DNA of 64,000 nucleotides from Alnus glutinosa (taxonomy: Eukaryota; Streptophyta; Magnoliopsida; Fagales; Betulaceae). The stretch covers positions 52,435,102 to 52,499,101 of the forward strand of contig NC_084886.1 in assembly GCF_958979055.1 (NCBI RefSeq), read 5' to 3'. Below are positions 32,760 to 43,920 of the stretch, piece by piece; positions within the stretch are counted from its first letter, which is position 1; every line of letters begins with the position of its first letter. The notes below the pieces were generated by a model that was given only the letters and a program-made list of their open reading frames with translations, was not told the origin of the DNA and did not search any database. A program made the position numbers and the translations under genes.

Positions 32760-33432
32760 CATGGTCTACTCACCAACCCCATGCGTTTACGTCAACAACA
32801 TATATGTCTAGGTTCAATATTCGGGCTGGAATTTTTTATTTTTATTTTGGTTGGCTGAAAGTCATTGACTGATCAAGAAGGTGATCCAGGGCGGCCTCAT
32901 TTGGAAGCTTTTGACTTTTACTCGCAGAGGCACAGGGCATTCACATTCCCCGATGTTAGTTTAGCTAACTCTTTACTTAAAAAAAAAACATTCGCTTTGG
33001 ACAAGTCACTTTAGAAACTAGCTAATTGCTGACGTAGTCAGTGAATTTGTTGGGCATGTTAGTTCAACAATATATTAACAAAATTAAAAGAAAGTGATGT
33101 TATTTAGTATATGAACATATATTTGAAATGACACGATGTCGGTGAAAATTAATCTTTGACCAACCAAATTTGTTGGAAGGAGAAAAGAAAAATAATGTAC
33201 GTTATTCTAATTATATGATTATTATATAGCATTTTATTAAATAATTTTTTTTAAAAAAAAAATTAATTTGATTCTTTCTCTTATTTGAAAATATTAAAAA
33301 TAGATAAAGAAAAATATTTTAAATAATATATTAAAAATAAATAATTAAAATATTTAATATAAGTGCTTTAAAAATTGAAAATTAAAAATTAAAAAAATAT
33401 GTTTTCTTTAACTAAATTTTAATTAAATATTT
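32760..33432. other. Upstream spacer of UGT copy 3
   Basis: AT-rich, with no supported element or gene beyond the promoter. A run of AAATATTTAAA-type sequence fills 33240-33430. Confidence 0.4.
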
Positions 33433-33881
33433 GGGAGAATTTCACTTATAAACTCTGAATTTTCACCTATGTTGAAAAAAAGTACCTAAACTTTAAAATG
33501 TCTCAATTTAGGTTATTAATTTTTCAAAAGTTTCAATTTTAGTCATTCATTAGAATTTTTCGTTAAATCCTATCAAAATTTTCAAAATACGCATTTGTTT
33601 ATTTATTTTTTTTTAAAAAAAAATTTCAAAGATTCAGACATTAGTATTTTTGCAAATTTCGTTAAATTCTAACCAACAACTAAATTCTAGCAAATTTTTT
33701 TTTTTTAACAAAATAAGAGGAATATTTTTGAGATTTTGACAAGATTTAACGAAAATTTTTAGCGGATGATTGAAATTGAAACTTTCTAAAAAATAGATAA
33801 TCTAAATTGAAATGTTTTAAAATTTAAGTACTTTTTTTCTTTAAAAATGAATCAAAGTCGAAAATTTTTAAGTAAAGTTCC
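33433..33881. mobile_element. Foldback MITE
   Basis: The left half from GGGAGAATTTCACTTA and the right half read inward from GGAACTTTACTTA are inverted copies for well over 100 bases. They share AAAAAAAGTACxTAAAxTTTAAAA, CAATTTAG and TTTTCGTTAAATC. About 449 bases, no coding. Exact ends are approximate. Confidence 0.7.
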
Positions 33882-34100
33882 TACATACTTCCAAGCCGTT
33901 GTCAATGCCATGATGCATGTTGATGGCCAATAGTAGAAAAACTGAAGGTCTGTTGAGACGTCTATTTCTTTTGGTAACAAAGTCAAACAAATTAAAGTAG
34001 TGTTTGAAACATAGAGTATATACCTTTTGGTAACACAGTCCAACAAAGGAAGTAGCGTTTGAAAATTAGTATATACCATAATCAAAAGCAATAATTATAT

Positions 34101-34585
34101 TTGAATTTAGTTAATGGGTTTTTAATTTTAAGAATAAGGACTTTAAGTTTTACTTAAGTTTTAAATTGGTTATTTTATCACTTTACCGTCAGTTTAACGA
34201 TTTTTTATTTTTCACCTTTTTCTTATTTGACATGAAATGGTCCATCTCAACGTCAAAGTTAATCATTTTTTCTCTAACGCTAGAAATCTAGAAGATTAAA
34301 ATAACAAAGAAGATAATTTTTGTTTTTGAAGTTGGGGACCCTTTTTTTTTTAGATGATTTGGCGCTTAATGATACGATATTGATATAAAATGTTGATATG
34401 AACGTGAGCATGTCAATTGAGACACACGTAACGTATGAAAACTCATTAATTTTTACGGTAAAGTAATAGAGGGACGTATTTAAAATCTGAACAAAGTCTA
34501 AGGATCATATTCTTAAAATACGAAACCAAAGACTAAATTTAAATTAGATAAACACTTAAGGGCTAAATAAGTTTTTTCCCTTAGA
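34101..34585. mobile_element. Foldback MITE
   Basis: The left side carries TTTAATTTTAAGAATAAGGA and ATCACTTTACCGTCAG. The right side mirrors it with TCATATTCTTAAAATACG and TTTACGGTAAAGTAAT. About 485 bases with no open frame. Ends are not exactly defined. Confidence 0.6.
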
Positions 34586-35519
34586 ATACTTACAATGGCT
34601 TATGCAGTTTTATACATTAAAAGGAGGATGATGATTTTTACAATTTTAAATTGTAGATTTTGAAATTAAACAATTTAAGCAATTTTTGGACATCAAAATG
34701 CTTAGAAAATGCAACTATAGCCACCTTTTTAATAGGTAACATTTTCTAATCATTTCAATGCCTAAAAATGGCCAAAATTACGTAATTTGAGAATTTTAAT
34801 TGTAAAAAGTCATTGTTTAAACAAATATTTTCTTTAGAGCATCTTAGCAGGCTAATCAAATGCCTCGAAATGGTTAAATTTGATTATTATCATTTTTTTT
34901 CTTTTTTTTCAATAGCCTATTCACTATTCATTTTATAACTAATAAAATATTAAGAAAAATTAAAACTAAAACAATATGATATTCATGTATCGCGCTCTCT
35001 CTCCCACCCACTTTTTAGTATATTGACGATGCTAGTGACATTGAATATGAATAAATCGATGAAACTTCTTATGTTCAAATTTTTTACGAGCATACCCTTA
35101 GATTTCTAAAGTTTATTGAAAGATGTGAATATTAGAAACGGTCAAGCTCATTCTCAACTGCAGTCCAACCTTATCAAGCACATGTGGTAATTGTATGGTC
35201 AATTTTAAGAATTATTAATTTTATTGTATGTTTCTAATTGCTTGTTTCTAATTGCTATATTTTCCTTTCTTCGTTGTTTTTTATGGCTTTATTCTTCTTC
35301 TTCTTCTTTTTTCTTTTTCTTTTTAAATGATCGATTGCTTTGTTTTTGGTTGCTTTGCTTTAATAGATTGTGTAATTTTATTAGAATATTAAACTGGTCA
35401 ACATTTGTGCCATATAATTCAAAGAAAGTGTGAAAATTTAATATTTTATCCTTCGCTAAATGTTGGCAAAAGTATAATAATGGAATTGGTGGGATTAGAC
35501 CTTCAAGTTTAGAGAAATC
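34586..35519. other. AT-rich spacer with MITE-end phrases
   Basis: GAGCATCTTAGCAGGCTAA near 34837 resembles common plant MITE termini. A CTT/TTC run lies at 35293-35322. No gene was supported. Confidence 0.4.
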
Positions 35520-35800
35520 AACAGAGGCGGCTAGCATTTAATAATGGAATGGAATTCTGGCTTCATTTTCTGCAGGGGGTCTCCCATGTGTTATACATTT
35601 GACCATGCGCTGATTGCTCTGAATTTCTGCAGGGTCTCAAATCGACCTTACTTGATTTTACCATTTTCCCTACAAAATTGCGAATATCTAAAAATTGTCG
35701 ATCTTTGTCTGGTGGCTTATTCATTTGGTTGGGAAACTCATCTTTGGGCTATTGTCCTTCGCTCAAACGGATCCGGTTTCCATACGCTAGTGAATACTAG
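35520..35800 (+). pseudogene. Degenerate LRR receptor-like protein fragment
   Basis: The frame at about 35655-35800 reads LQNCEYLKIVDL, then WETHLWAIVLRSNGSGFHTL. This follows the block SLQNCKYLMIVDF and SSVDLSALVLRSNKFHGSIP of the RLP genes at 48-60 kb. The preceding CAACAGAGGCGGCTA (about 35520) also occurs upstream of those RLP genes (47295 and 55910). It is therefore a decayed RLP copy among the UGT genes. Confidence 0.65.
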
Positions 35801-36352
35801 AAAGTTTTAGACGGCTCAGATGCATGCAATCAATGAATTTTGAAACCAAACAACGAGAACACACGTGTACGTACGTAATAGCTTAATTAATTAGCTATCT
35901 TACTAGCCTAATCCATGGCTCCTACAATGTCAATTGTCAAGGGCCACCTGATCTTAAGGAAGAAACAAAGTGCTCGTGGCCTCCTACGAGCTTTTCATGA
36001 AAAATCAACTCACCTTCGGGCAACTCATTGAGTTTATCTAAAACGAATCTGAAGACTACTCAACCGATACTCCACTAATTCTATCCTAAAATGCCTAGAT
36101 GAAAAATTATGAAAGTTCTTACTCATACTTTGATATCAGTTGTAAATTAATTTTCATTAAATTTATTAAATCCCAAGCTTAAAATTATTATAATTTTTGT
36201 AAATCTATAATATATATGGAAATTAAAATACTTAAACAAGATACTTGAATCTATTATTAGTTACAAATGTCAAAGGAAATGATCGCAGAAGTAAATTATA
36301 GTAAACATGCATGCAGCACATGAATGTGAGCCAATAAAGCTTTCCACCCAAG

Positions 36353-37789
36353 TCAACACTGCTTCCACGACTCAACGAGTTTGGCTAAAGCCACACGAGA
36401 AGATCCACCCTCTCCGAGTGCAGCCTTGGCATCATTTTGCATACACGAGGTCCTCGCCCTGATCGAGTTACCTTCCTCCGAGTCCATCAACTCTCTAACT
36501 CGCTTCTCCACTTCGTTTGCACTCACAAACCCATTCTCTGACTCGTTCATTGGCAAAGCAATCCTTATTTCTTCCACCAAAATCACCCTATTTAACTTCT
36601 GCTCAGCGTAGAGCGGCCAAGCGACCATCGGCACGCCCGCGCACACAGCTTCGAGCACGGAGTTCCAGCCGCAATGAGTCACAAACCCACCAACCGAGTC
36701 GTGGTTCAACACAGCCACCTGTGGAGCCCAAGTCTTCACTACCAAGCCCCTCTCCTTGGTCCGGTCCAAGAAACCCTCTGGAAGCAACAGATCCAAGTCC
36801 GGATCAGGTTGGGCTGTGACGGCCAAGCTATGGTCTTGAGTAGGAGGATTACGCACCACCCACAAGAACCTTAAGCCACTTCTTTCCAAACCTATGGCTA
36901 TCTCCGTCAGCTGTTCTACAAAGAACAACCCCAAGCTTCCAAAACACAAAAAGACTACGCTTCGACTGGGTTGCAAGTCAAGCCACCTTAAGCACTCCGG
37001 CACGGCGTCGTCGCCAGCACCACTTCTTCCACTTCTTTCATTACTACTAGGTGCTATAAGTGGTCCCAGGCAATAAATAGGCGGCGTGGGATCTTCCGGG
37101 ACGCATAGCCCAGCTGATATTGCTTTGATAACTCTTGGCTCCAGTGATTCAAAAGTGTTGACAATTATTCCTGCTGATTTAACCATGCTGAGTGAGCAGT
37201 CCAGAATGTTCTCATAGATCTTTTCATTACGGTCAAGTAATGGTTTCGGCGTATCCGAGGATGGTATGGGTGGTAAGCCAGGAATGTGAAGAGGGGTGTT
37301 AAGGTCTCTGAAGCTTCTGGTGATGGTCCTGTGCATAGTGAGGAGATATAGGAAGTAAGCGAGAATACCGGCACCGGAAGTGTAGAAGTAGTAGCCAGGG
37401 ATGTTGAGTTTGTCTGCAACAGAGAGAGCATGAGAGCAGAAAGAGTCCATGATGAGCGCGTGGATGGTGTAGCTTTTGGAGATAGATAGGAGAGATTGGC
37501 TGAGATTGGGGTTGTTGAGGCGGAGGAGCTCAAAGGTAAGGGTTTCATGGTGGACAAAGGAGGTGGGAGGCAGACTGACGTTGGGGAGATAGTGAAAGGT
37601 GATGGAGGGGGTGGTGGCAGAGACATCGGCTAAGTATGGAGCGGTAGAACCGGCGTTGTAAGGCTGAGGAGCAATGAGTATGTGTATGGTGAGTGAAGGC
37701 TGGTGGGTGAGTATCAGTTTGGCAAGCTCTACCATGGAGATCAGGTGGCCTATGGCTGGTGTTGGGTACAGAACTACAGCCTCCTCCAT
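36353..37789 (-). CDS. UDP-glycosyltransferase, UGT88-like, copy 4
   Basis: Intronless, 478 residues from the ATG ending at 37789 (MEEAVVLYPTPAIGHL). An open extension of 11 codons upstream is disregarded, as the family starts here. The catalytic His is in AIGHL and the Asp in LIMDSFC. The PSPG box is at about 354-397 with WAPQ, HCGWNS, AGVPMVAWPL and YAEQ. It is the tandem sister of the gene at 31230-32657 and shares its TQDHSLAVTAQPDPDLD loop. It differs by an NERSGRSGAGDDAVPE insert before the CLRWLDLQPS block. All family landmarks are intact, so it is likely functional; substrate unknown. Confidence 0.95.
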   Translation of the reverse strand: MEEAVVLYPTPAIGHLISMVELAKLILTHQPSLTIHILIAPQPYNAGSTAPYLADVSATTPSITFHYLPNVSLPPTSFVHHETLTFELLRLNNPNLSQSLLSISKSYTIHALIMDSFCSHALSVADKLNIPGYYFYTSGAGILAYFLYLLTMHRTITRSFRDLNTPLHIPGLPPIPSSDTPKPLLDRNEKIYENILDCSLSMVKSAGIIVNTFESLEPRVIKAISAGLCVPEDPTPPIYCLGPLIAPSSNERSGRSGAGDDAVPECLRWLDLQPSRSVVFLCFGSLGLFFVEQLTEIAIGLERSGLRFLWVVRNPPTQDHSLAVTAQPDPDLDLLLPEGFLDRTKERGLVVKTWAPQVAVLNHDSVGGFVTHCGWNSVLEAVCAGVPMVAWPLYAEQKLNRVILVEEIRIALPMNESENGFVSANEVEKRVRELMDSEEGNSIRARTSCMQNDAKAALGEGGSSRVALAKLVESWKQC

Positions 37790-37886
37790 AGCCGCCTGAG
37801 TTTTTGTGTGTGTTCGGCTCAACGGAGAAGATTAGCGTTCCTTTCACTGCCCACGAAGCTTATCTTATTAGAGCGACCGCAATTTT

Positions 37887-37895
37887 GTATATATT
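37887..37895 (-). promoter_or_regulatory. Candidate TATA box of UGT copy 4
   Basis: The minus strand has AATATATAC about 98-106 bases before the ATG. The stretch between (ACGAAGC, TATCTTATTAGAG) is partly preserved in the UGT relic at 46083-46165, supporting it as a genuine leader/promoter. Confidence 0.4.
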
Positions 37896-38128
37896 AATTG
37901 TTTTGGACATTTACATTGTCACTGGTCTGGCGGGCTTGTGGGGTAGATTAGGTGCAGTCAATGGTTGCTCGATTACTCGTCAAAGTTTTAGGCAGATTTT
38001 GGCTAAAAAGTGTACTTTAGTTATTTAAGCTATTTATTTTTTAAAAACATCAAATATCAAACTCTTCAAATATTTTCTACTTTAAATAAATACTATTTTT
38101 TTATTAGTTTTAAAACAACCACTTTTAA

Positions 38129-38762
38129 TGACGCCGGAACAGAATAGTGATTATTCTGTAGGCTAATCAACAAGTAATTTGCAAGGAAGAAACAAGAAAA
38201 TCACCCAAAAACAGAGAAAAAAACTCTAAATTTTGATAATTAATCAATAACAATAATCTGTCGAAAAAACGCCCACAAGCCGGGCTTAAATAGCTGAAAA
38301 TTAAGTTTAGGAGAATTTTTGCCAAAAATAGCAAAATCCCGAAAAGCCTAATAAATCTTCTAAGACTTGAAATAAATACAAATAAGCATATTATGGAAAT
38401 ACTTTGTACCAAAGAATATCTCCAAATTAATGAAAAATACTTGGTGCCAAAGAATGACCATATTTTAGGGAAAAAAATAATAACTATAATATTACTTTAC
38501 GACAACGTAAATATAAATATGAGAATTCTTTAAAAGATGAATCAAGAGATTTGTCGATAGTCTCTTCTTTCCTTCTTGGTATTTCTCTTGATGGATGTTG
38601 ACAACTCGGTAGAGAATATCTTCTAAATCACAATTTGCCAAAGGTCTCTTATTTCCTTCTTGAGTAGTTGACCCTTCCCTTTCTTGCTTAATTCAAACCA
38701 ATCACATCGCCACATCATAGACTAATTAATTCTATAGTTGCATCCGATTTCCTCCTGCATCA
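38129..38762 (-). repeat. 3' LTR of the non-autonomous element
   Basis: 634 bases, direct repeat of 39792-40426. The gag-like frame runs into it and stops at 38732. Confidence 0.95.
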
Positions 38763-39739
38763 GTCTCACCGGGTTGGAAAGAATTCGTCCTCGAATTCGA
38801 ATATTTTTTACCTCGATCTTTTGGAAGGCCGATTAATTCATTGCATCTCGTATTTCTCAATACCAAAATAACTTGAAACCAGAAGATAAATAAATTGCAA
38901 CTCATCACAACAACTAGCCTCACACTAAATTGAAATAATTCAATCTTCTCACGTCTTTTATTTATTTTCTCCAATTCACGCTCCATAAAAGTCTTCAATG
39001 AATTATCAATTCTTTTTTTACCGCAAAAATTAAAATTGTCATCCATCACACCAAAACCAACATTCAAATTATTACTAGAAGAACTTGATAGAAAATTTTC
39101 AATCCCAAGAAAATCAATATAACTAATTTCCTCAGTACTCAACTGAAATCCCTCGTCATGTGGACTTTCATCAAACACATGGTAGTCATTATTTTCTTCA
39201 ATAAATTTTATTGCATCACCCACAAAACTTACCTCTTTCAATAAATCTTCTTCTTCATGATAGACATCATAAATTGGGGGAGAATTCCAATCCACAAATC
39301 CTTGTGAAGGATTTTCAACATCTTCATGTTCAACATCATCATGAACATCTCCATGTATGAACTCCTCATCAACGAACTCGTCTTCTTGGAACTCTTCATC
39401 AACAATTTCTTCATCCCGACCACGTTGTTTCCGGTATGGAGCAGGATTGTGATACGGGTTGTCGAAGGTGGAATCGGAATCGGAGTTCATCTCACGATTG
39501 CCGAATTCCTGCGCTGCTAGGCGCTGGATTAACTCTGCAACTTGCCTCTGCAAATCCTCAATCATCATATCCTGAACGTTAAGATCATGGTGCGGAGCTT
39601 CCTCATTCGGAACCTGCTCATGACGACCACTACGACTACGACCACCAGCCATCGAAACTGATGAAGAACAACCATGGTGCGAAGTTTCCTCATTCGGAAC
39701 CTGCTCACGACGACCACCACGACTGCGACCACCAGCCAT
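38732..39739 (-). CDS. Gag-like protein of the non-autonomous LTR element
   Basis: An open frame of 335 residues from the ATG ending at 39739 to a stop inside the 3' LTR. Residues 1-22 (MAGGRSRGGRREQVPNEE...) and 30-51 are an imperfect duplication of a basic Gly/Arg-rich segment. A short helix, DLQRQVAELIQRLAAQE, follows as in N-termini of Ty3-type Gag, then a long acidic stretch (EEIVDEEFQEDEFVDEEF). The C-terminal end (RGKKYSNSRTNSFQPGETDAG) recalls tails of larger Ty3 polyproteins. The frame thus looks like a Gag start joined to a polyprotein end by internal deletion. There is no CCHC zinc knuckle. The upstream open part back to 39790 starts only at TTG and overlaps the primer-binding site. 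Confidence 0.75.
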   Translation of the reverse strand: MAGGRSRGGRREQVPNEETSHHGCSSSVSMAGGRSRSGRHEQVPNEEAPHHDLNVQDMMIEDLQRQVAELIQRLAAQEFGNREMNSDSDSTFDNPYHNPAPYRKQRGRDEEIVDEEFQEDEFVDEEFIHGDVHDDVEHEDVENPSQGFVDWNSPPIYDVYHEEEDLLKEVSFVGDAIKFIEENNDYHVFDESPHDEGFQLSTEEISYIDFLGIENFLSSSSSNNLNVGFGVMDDNFNFCGKKRIDNSLKTFMERELEKINKRREKIELFQFSVRLVVVMSCNLFIFWFQVILVLRNTRCNELIGLPKDRGKKYSNSRTNSFQPGETDAGGNRMQL

Positions 39740-39791
39740 CGAAATTGATGAAGAACTCGTCTCAGGAAAGTACTGAAGCTCTGATACCAAT

Positions 39792-40426
39792 TGACGCCGG
39801 AACAGAATAGTGATTATTCTGTAGGCTAATCAGCAAGTAATTTACAAGGAAGAAACAAGAAAATCACCCAAAAACAGAGAAAAAAAACTCTAAATTTTGA
39901 TAATTAATCAATAACAATAATCTGTCGAAAAAACGCCCACAAGCCGGGCTTAAATAGTTGAAAATTAGGTTTAGGAGAATTTTTGCCAAAAATAGCAAAA
40001 TCCCGAAAAGCCTAATAAATCTCCTAAGACTTGAAATAAATACAAATAAGCATATTATGGAAATACTTTGTACCAAAGAATATCTCCAAATTAATGAAAA
40101 ATACTTGGTACCAAAGAATGACCATATTTTAGGGAAAAAAATAATAACTATAATATTACTTTACGACAACGTAAATATAAATATGAGAATTCTTTAAAAG
40201 ATGAATCAAGAGATTTGTCGATAGTCTCTTCTTTCCTTCTTGGTATTTCTCTTGATGGATGTTGCCAACTCGGTAGAGAATATCTTCTAAATCACAATTT
40301 GCCAAAGGTCTCTTCTTTCCTTCTTGAGTAGTTGACCATTCCCTTTCTTGCTTAAATAAAACCAAGCACATCGCCACATCATAGACTAATTAATTCTATA
40401 GTTGCGTCCGATTTCCTCCTGCATCA
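39792..40426 (-). repeat. 5' LTR of the non-autonomous element
   Basis: 635 bases. It contains the promoter for the element, which is transcribed leftward. Confidence 0.95.
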
Positions 40427-40618
40427 TTTAACTACCATGAAACCAAAATTTATTAAAAATCTAACACCCATACAACTCCAACACCCATCTAATTTGTGAA
40501 TGAATGACAATGAAAGCTACCAATTAATGAACATCATCTATAAATGACAATTGATGCTGCAACACCCATATATGCTCCAACGTCATTTTGTGAATTAATG
40601 ACAATTGATGAGTATAGC

Positions 40619-41476
40619 CAGGGACGGAGGCAGAAAATATTTTGAGGAGGGGCCGAGACATAAATTACAAATATATTTTACTTAAGAAAAATATATATTA
40701 ATTAATTAATTAGTTAAATGAAAGATGATTTGATGTTTGCTTATGTTGAAAAGACACTATTTACTGAGACTGAAACCCAAGTGCTCCAATAGTGGAGTGC
40801 ATGACTCAGCCCATAATTTCTTCGTCTTCTTTTAATTCTTTTTCTTATTCCTCTGTCTATGCCCCTCTTTCCTCCCTTTCCCTTATTTCTACGCAGTTCA
40901 TATGATTATTATGATTTTTGTGTTTAATTGTCCATAAGTTGGTTGAACTATGGCAATAAGAGTGAAATTCTTCGTTCTTACTGTTTCCATTTGCAATTTT
41001 AGCCATTAACATAGAGACACATGCAAGAAACAGAGAAGAAATTATACTTATATTAAAGGAAATTATACGAAATGGCAAATGGAGGAAAACCCATTTCATT
41101 TAAAACCAAACCCAGAAAAACTGAGCCAAAGTATCGCAAAAATCAAATTGGGTTAATACATGCAAAGGCTGAGGGGTGTTCTGGGTCGATCCAGTATGAG
41201 TCTAAATGCCAGACATGGTGGCCACAAAATATGGGTACGTAACCACTGTTCCCCCTTTCTCTTCCTCTCCTAACACAATCGCCGTGGATTTTACGCAAAT
41301 GCTTTGAAAAGGAGAGTGTGCACTGCTTGAAGCGCATTCTGGAGCATGTCCAGGTGCATTGGATCGACCTGCATGAAGCATTACTTATAGATTTTTTTTT
41401 TAAGAAATTGTGGAGGGGGGGGGGGGGGGGGGGGGCATGGCCCCTACTGGCCCGCCCCCTCCTCCCTCCGTCCCTA
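40619..41476. mobile_element. 858-bp hAT-like element with poly-G tract
   Basis: The left end CAGGGACGGAGGCAG and right end read inward TAGGGACGGAGGGAG form inverted repeats. Flanks are AGTATAGC (40611-40618) and AGTATAGA (41477-41484), 7 of 8 matching. The interior has no transposase. A run of about 21 G lies at 41415-41435 near the right end; G runs of this length are often misread, so its length is uncertain. Confidence 0.7.
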
Positions 41477-41637
41477 AGTATAGAGCTCTACTGCTCATAT
41501 GGAAATCTAACACCATTTTGCTCTTAATGACAATTGATGATCAGTACAAAAATTAACGCCCATTTTATGCTAAGAATTAATGGAAGTGGTTGGATGCTCT
41601 AACACTATTTTTTCTCTAATGAGTACAAAATAAAAAC

Positions 41638-41795
41638 CAACACCCATACATGCTAAGAAGTAATGGAAGTCCCTGGATGCTTCAATTCCAACGCCCGTAC
41701 ATGCTAAGGAGTAATGGTAGTCCCTGCATGCTTCAATTCCAACGCCCATACATGCTAAGAAGTAATGGAAGTCCCTGAATGCTTCAATTTCATCG
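41638..41795. repeat. Minisatellite, three ~52-bp units
   Basis: Units begin at about 41638, 41689 and 41740, each CAACxCCCxTACATGCTAAG-like then AGTAATGG-AGTCCCT and ATGCTTCAATT. Looser versions extend left through the flanks of the hAT element (40450-40610 and 41540-41637), so the hAT copy sits inside the degenerate array. Confidence 0.8.
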
Positions 41796-43559
41796 CCCAT
41801 AAGTATAATTTCCTTTAATATAAGTATAATACCAACTTCCAACGTTTGTTCACATGGAAATTCAACGCCCATCTTGCTTTATTTATAGTGCATAACCTTT
41901 TGTTCACTAACATACTAAGAAAATGATAAAGGGAAGTTTTACTGTCTGGACAGGAAGGTGATTGCAGAAAAGTGAAGGATGGTGGGCTATGGCACACTTC
42001 TAAACCCATGTTCGGTTTTTGAAATTCGGTGCCCTTCTAGGTTGCCTTTTGTCGGGCAGAAATAGAAAAAAAGAATAAAAAAAAAGAAAAAAAAGAAAAA
42101 AAAAAACAATAGGTGGTGGTATCTCTAAAAGCTGCTGCTTATCAAAGCAGAGTGTTGGCAGAATGGATGAATAGGTTTGATTGCTCTTTTCATAGATTTT
42201 TATGGTGCCCAATGCCCATGGCTATCAATATTTATAGGCAGGTTTTCCCCTCTAGATCAACCAAACTGGATGAGTAAACCTACAAGTGATCAATCTATTA
42301 TGATTACAAAGAGTGAAATCCAAGCACAACAAGTTGCAGACGAAAAACAGCAGATCCTTGGAAGACAATATTTTCATTATAAAAAAGACAATATGTTTTT
42401 CGGCCTTCAACATAAGAGAACACCAAGTTAGTTACAAGGGCTGCAAGATACACAAGCAGCTAGATGTTCAAAACTAGAGCAGGATGCAAAATACAACATC
42501 AAGATCCACCTATGCAAAGCATCATAACTTCCAGTACCTATAAAATTAAGCCTCTAGGGTGCACTAGCAAAGTAGAATAGAACTTAAACTAAAACTAGTG
42601 GCTTCAAAAGTAAAGAACTAACAAAAAGTTTGGTTATGAATTCCAATGAGTACTTCAAAGCCTCTTTGAATTGCTCCACTGTTGAGCAAATTAGAGCCTT
42701 TTTTGCACCCTCAAAAAAGTTTGGTTATGGTCCATAATTCAAGAGGTCAAAGCACCGACATAGATATTCATTTGAAAAGAATTGGCCGAAGATGGACAAC
42801 AATGCCAATTGAATATAATTTGCCTTTTCCTTATTGCTTCATCGAATTCAGGCTTCTGAACTTAAGATTAATCTGGTTTCCAAAACTTGATAGAAAATCA
42901 TTCCTGAGTACTCTAAATTTCATCATCAATTTTGCACTCACATTGATTGACACAATAAACATGTTTTTAAGCACACCACATTCACCAAATTGGCAGAGAC
43001 AGTGAGAGTAACAACACCAACGAAGACACCATTGCTTTTCGTCCATTTGCACCCATTCTCGCCTTATACCTCTGTTCCCCAGCCACAACATTCCAATGAA
43101 ACAAATGTATCCAAAAAAACCCATAACCAAAACCTAGTAAATCATTTGCAACCCCTTCAACAACAAAGCACACAAATTTATCTCAACCAGTCTAGCTCTA
43201 GAAAGCACAAAAAACTAAACTAAATAAATGGCATTTTTAACAAGAACATGTGTCAATCACATAAATTAATCGTATATAATTGATTATAGTTAAAAAAGCA
43301 AAAAGAAAAACCCATTTCTAACAAAATTATATGCAGAACCCTTTTCAACTTTCACATATCTAACGAACAAACTCACAAAAAGTCTCTCTTTAAGTTTCTG
43401 TTGGTGGGTTTACATTTAACTAAAAATTATCACACAACTCGGCCATAGAGAAGAGGAAGAGAGATTCAAAACCCACAAACCAAAATCAAAATACGAGATT
43501 CAGAATCAAAACCCATAAACCAAATCAAACCAAACCCATAAACCAAAACAAACCTGTGT
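41796..43559. other. Spacer, no gene recognised
   Basis: Mixed AT-rich sequence with poly-purine runs (42066-42104). Open frames of 60-107 codons on both strands lack recognisable domains or start context. A decayed retroelement is possible but unsupported. Confidence 0.35.
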
Positions 43560-43920
43560 CACAGGTATACATAAAAGGGTAAACGTGGCAATATGCCTGT
43601 GTGTATGTGGGTTACGTGGCAAGTGATAGCTGCAAGAAGATATGGGCTACTGAGTTGGTTAAGGGCTGCAATTGTGGGCTGTTAGAGTGAGATGTTATTC
43701 AATTTAGTAGTTGGGCTAGATTATCTATAAATAGCCCAAAGCCTTTGTAAATGAGCATTGAAGAAGAATTGTTGTTTTAGTTCTTAGTTTAGTTTAGTTG
43801 ATAATTGGGAGGCCGATCTTCCTCGAATTAGATCAATTTATCTTGTAAACAAATCATTTCTTCATCATCAATGCAATTCAGGTTTCTGTTGAATGTCATT
43901 GTTGATTCTTTTACAAGTTT
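43560..43920 (+). mobile_element. Possible LTR fragment
   Basis: Contains a TATA box in CTATAAATAGCCCAAAG (about 43721), a leader-like stretch with TGAGCATTGAAGAAGAA, and TCATCATCAATGCAATTCAG, an arrangement common in plant LTR promoters and R regions. No partner LTR, primer site or coding region was found, so the call is tentative. Confidence 0.35.

Larger units (their letters stand above)
38129..40426 (-). mobile_element. Complete 2.3-kb non-autonomous LTR retrotransposon
   Basis: Two direct LTRs, 38129-38762 and 39792-40426, each start TGACGCCGG and end TCCTGCATCA. By eye they differ at roughly 14 of about 634 positions. A 5-bp target duplication TTTAA flanks the whole element (38124-38128 and 40427-40431). 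A primer-binding site reading TTGGTATCAGAGCTTC on the minus strand lies just inside the right LTR (about 39775-39790), so the element points leftward. Between the LTRs there is room only for one gag-like frame: no protease, reverse transcriptase or integrase. Similar LTRs and an intact target site suggest fairly recent insertion with enzymes supplied by another element. Confidence 0.95.
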
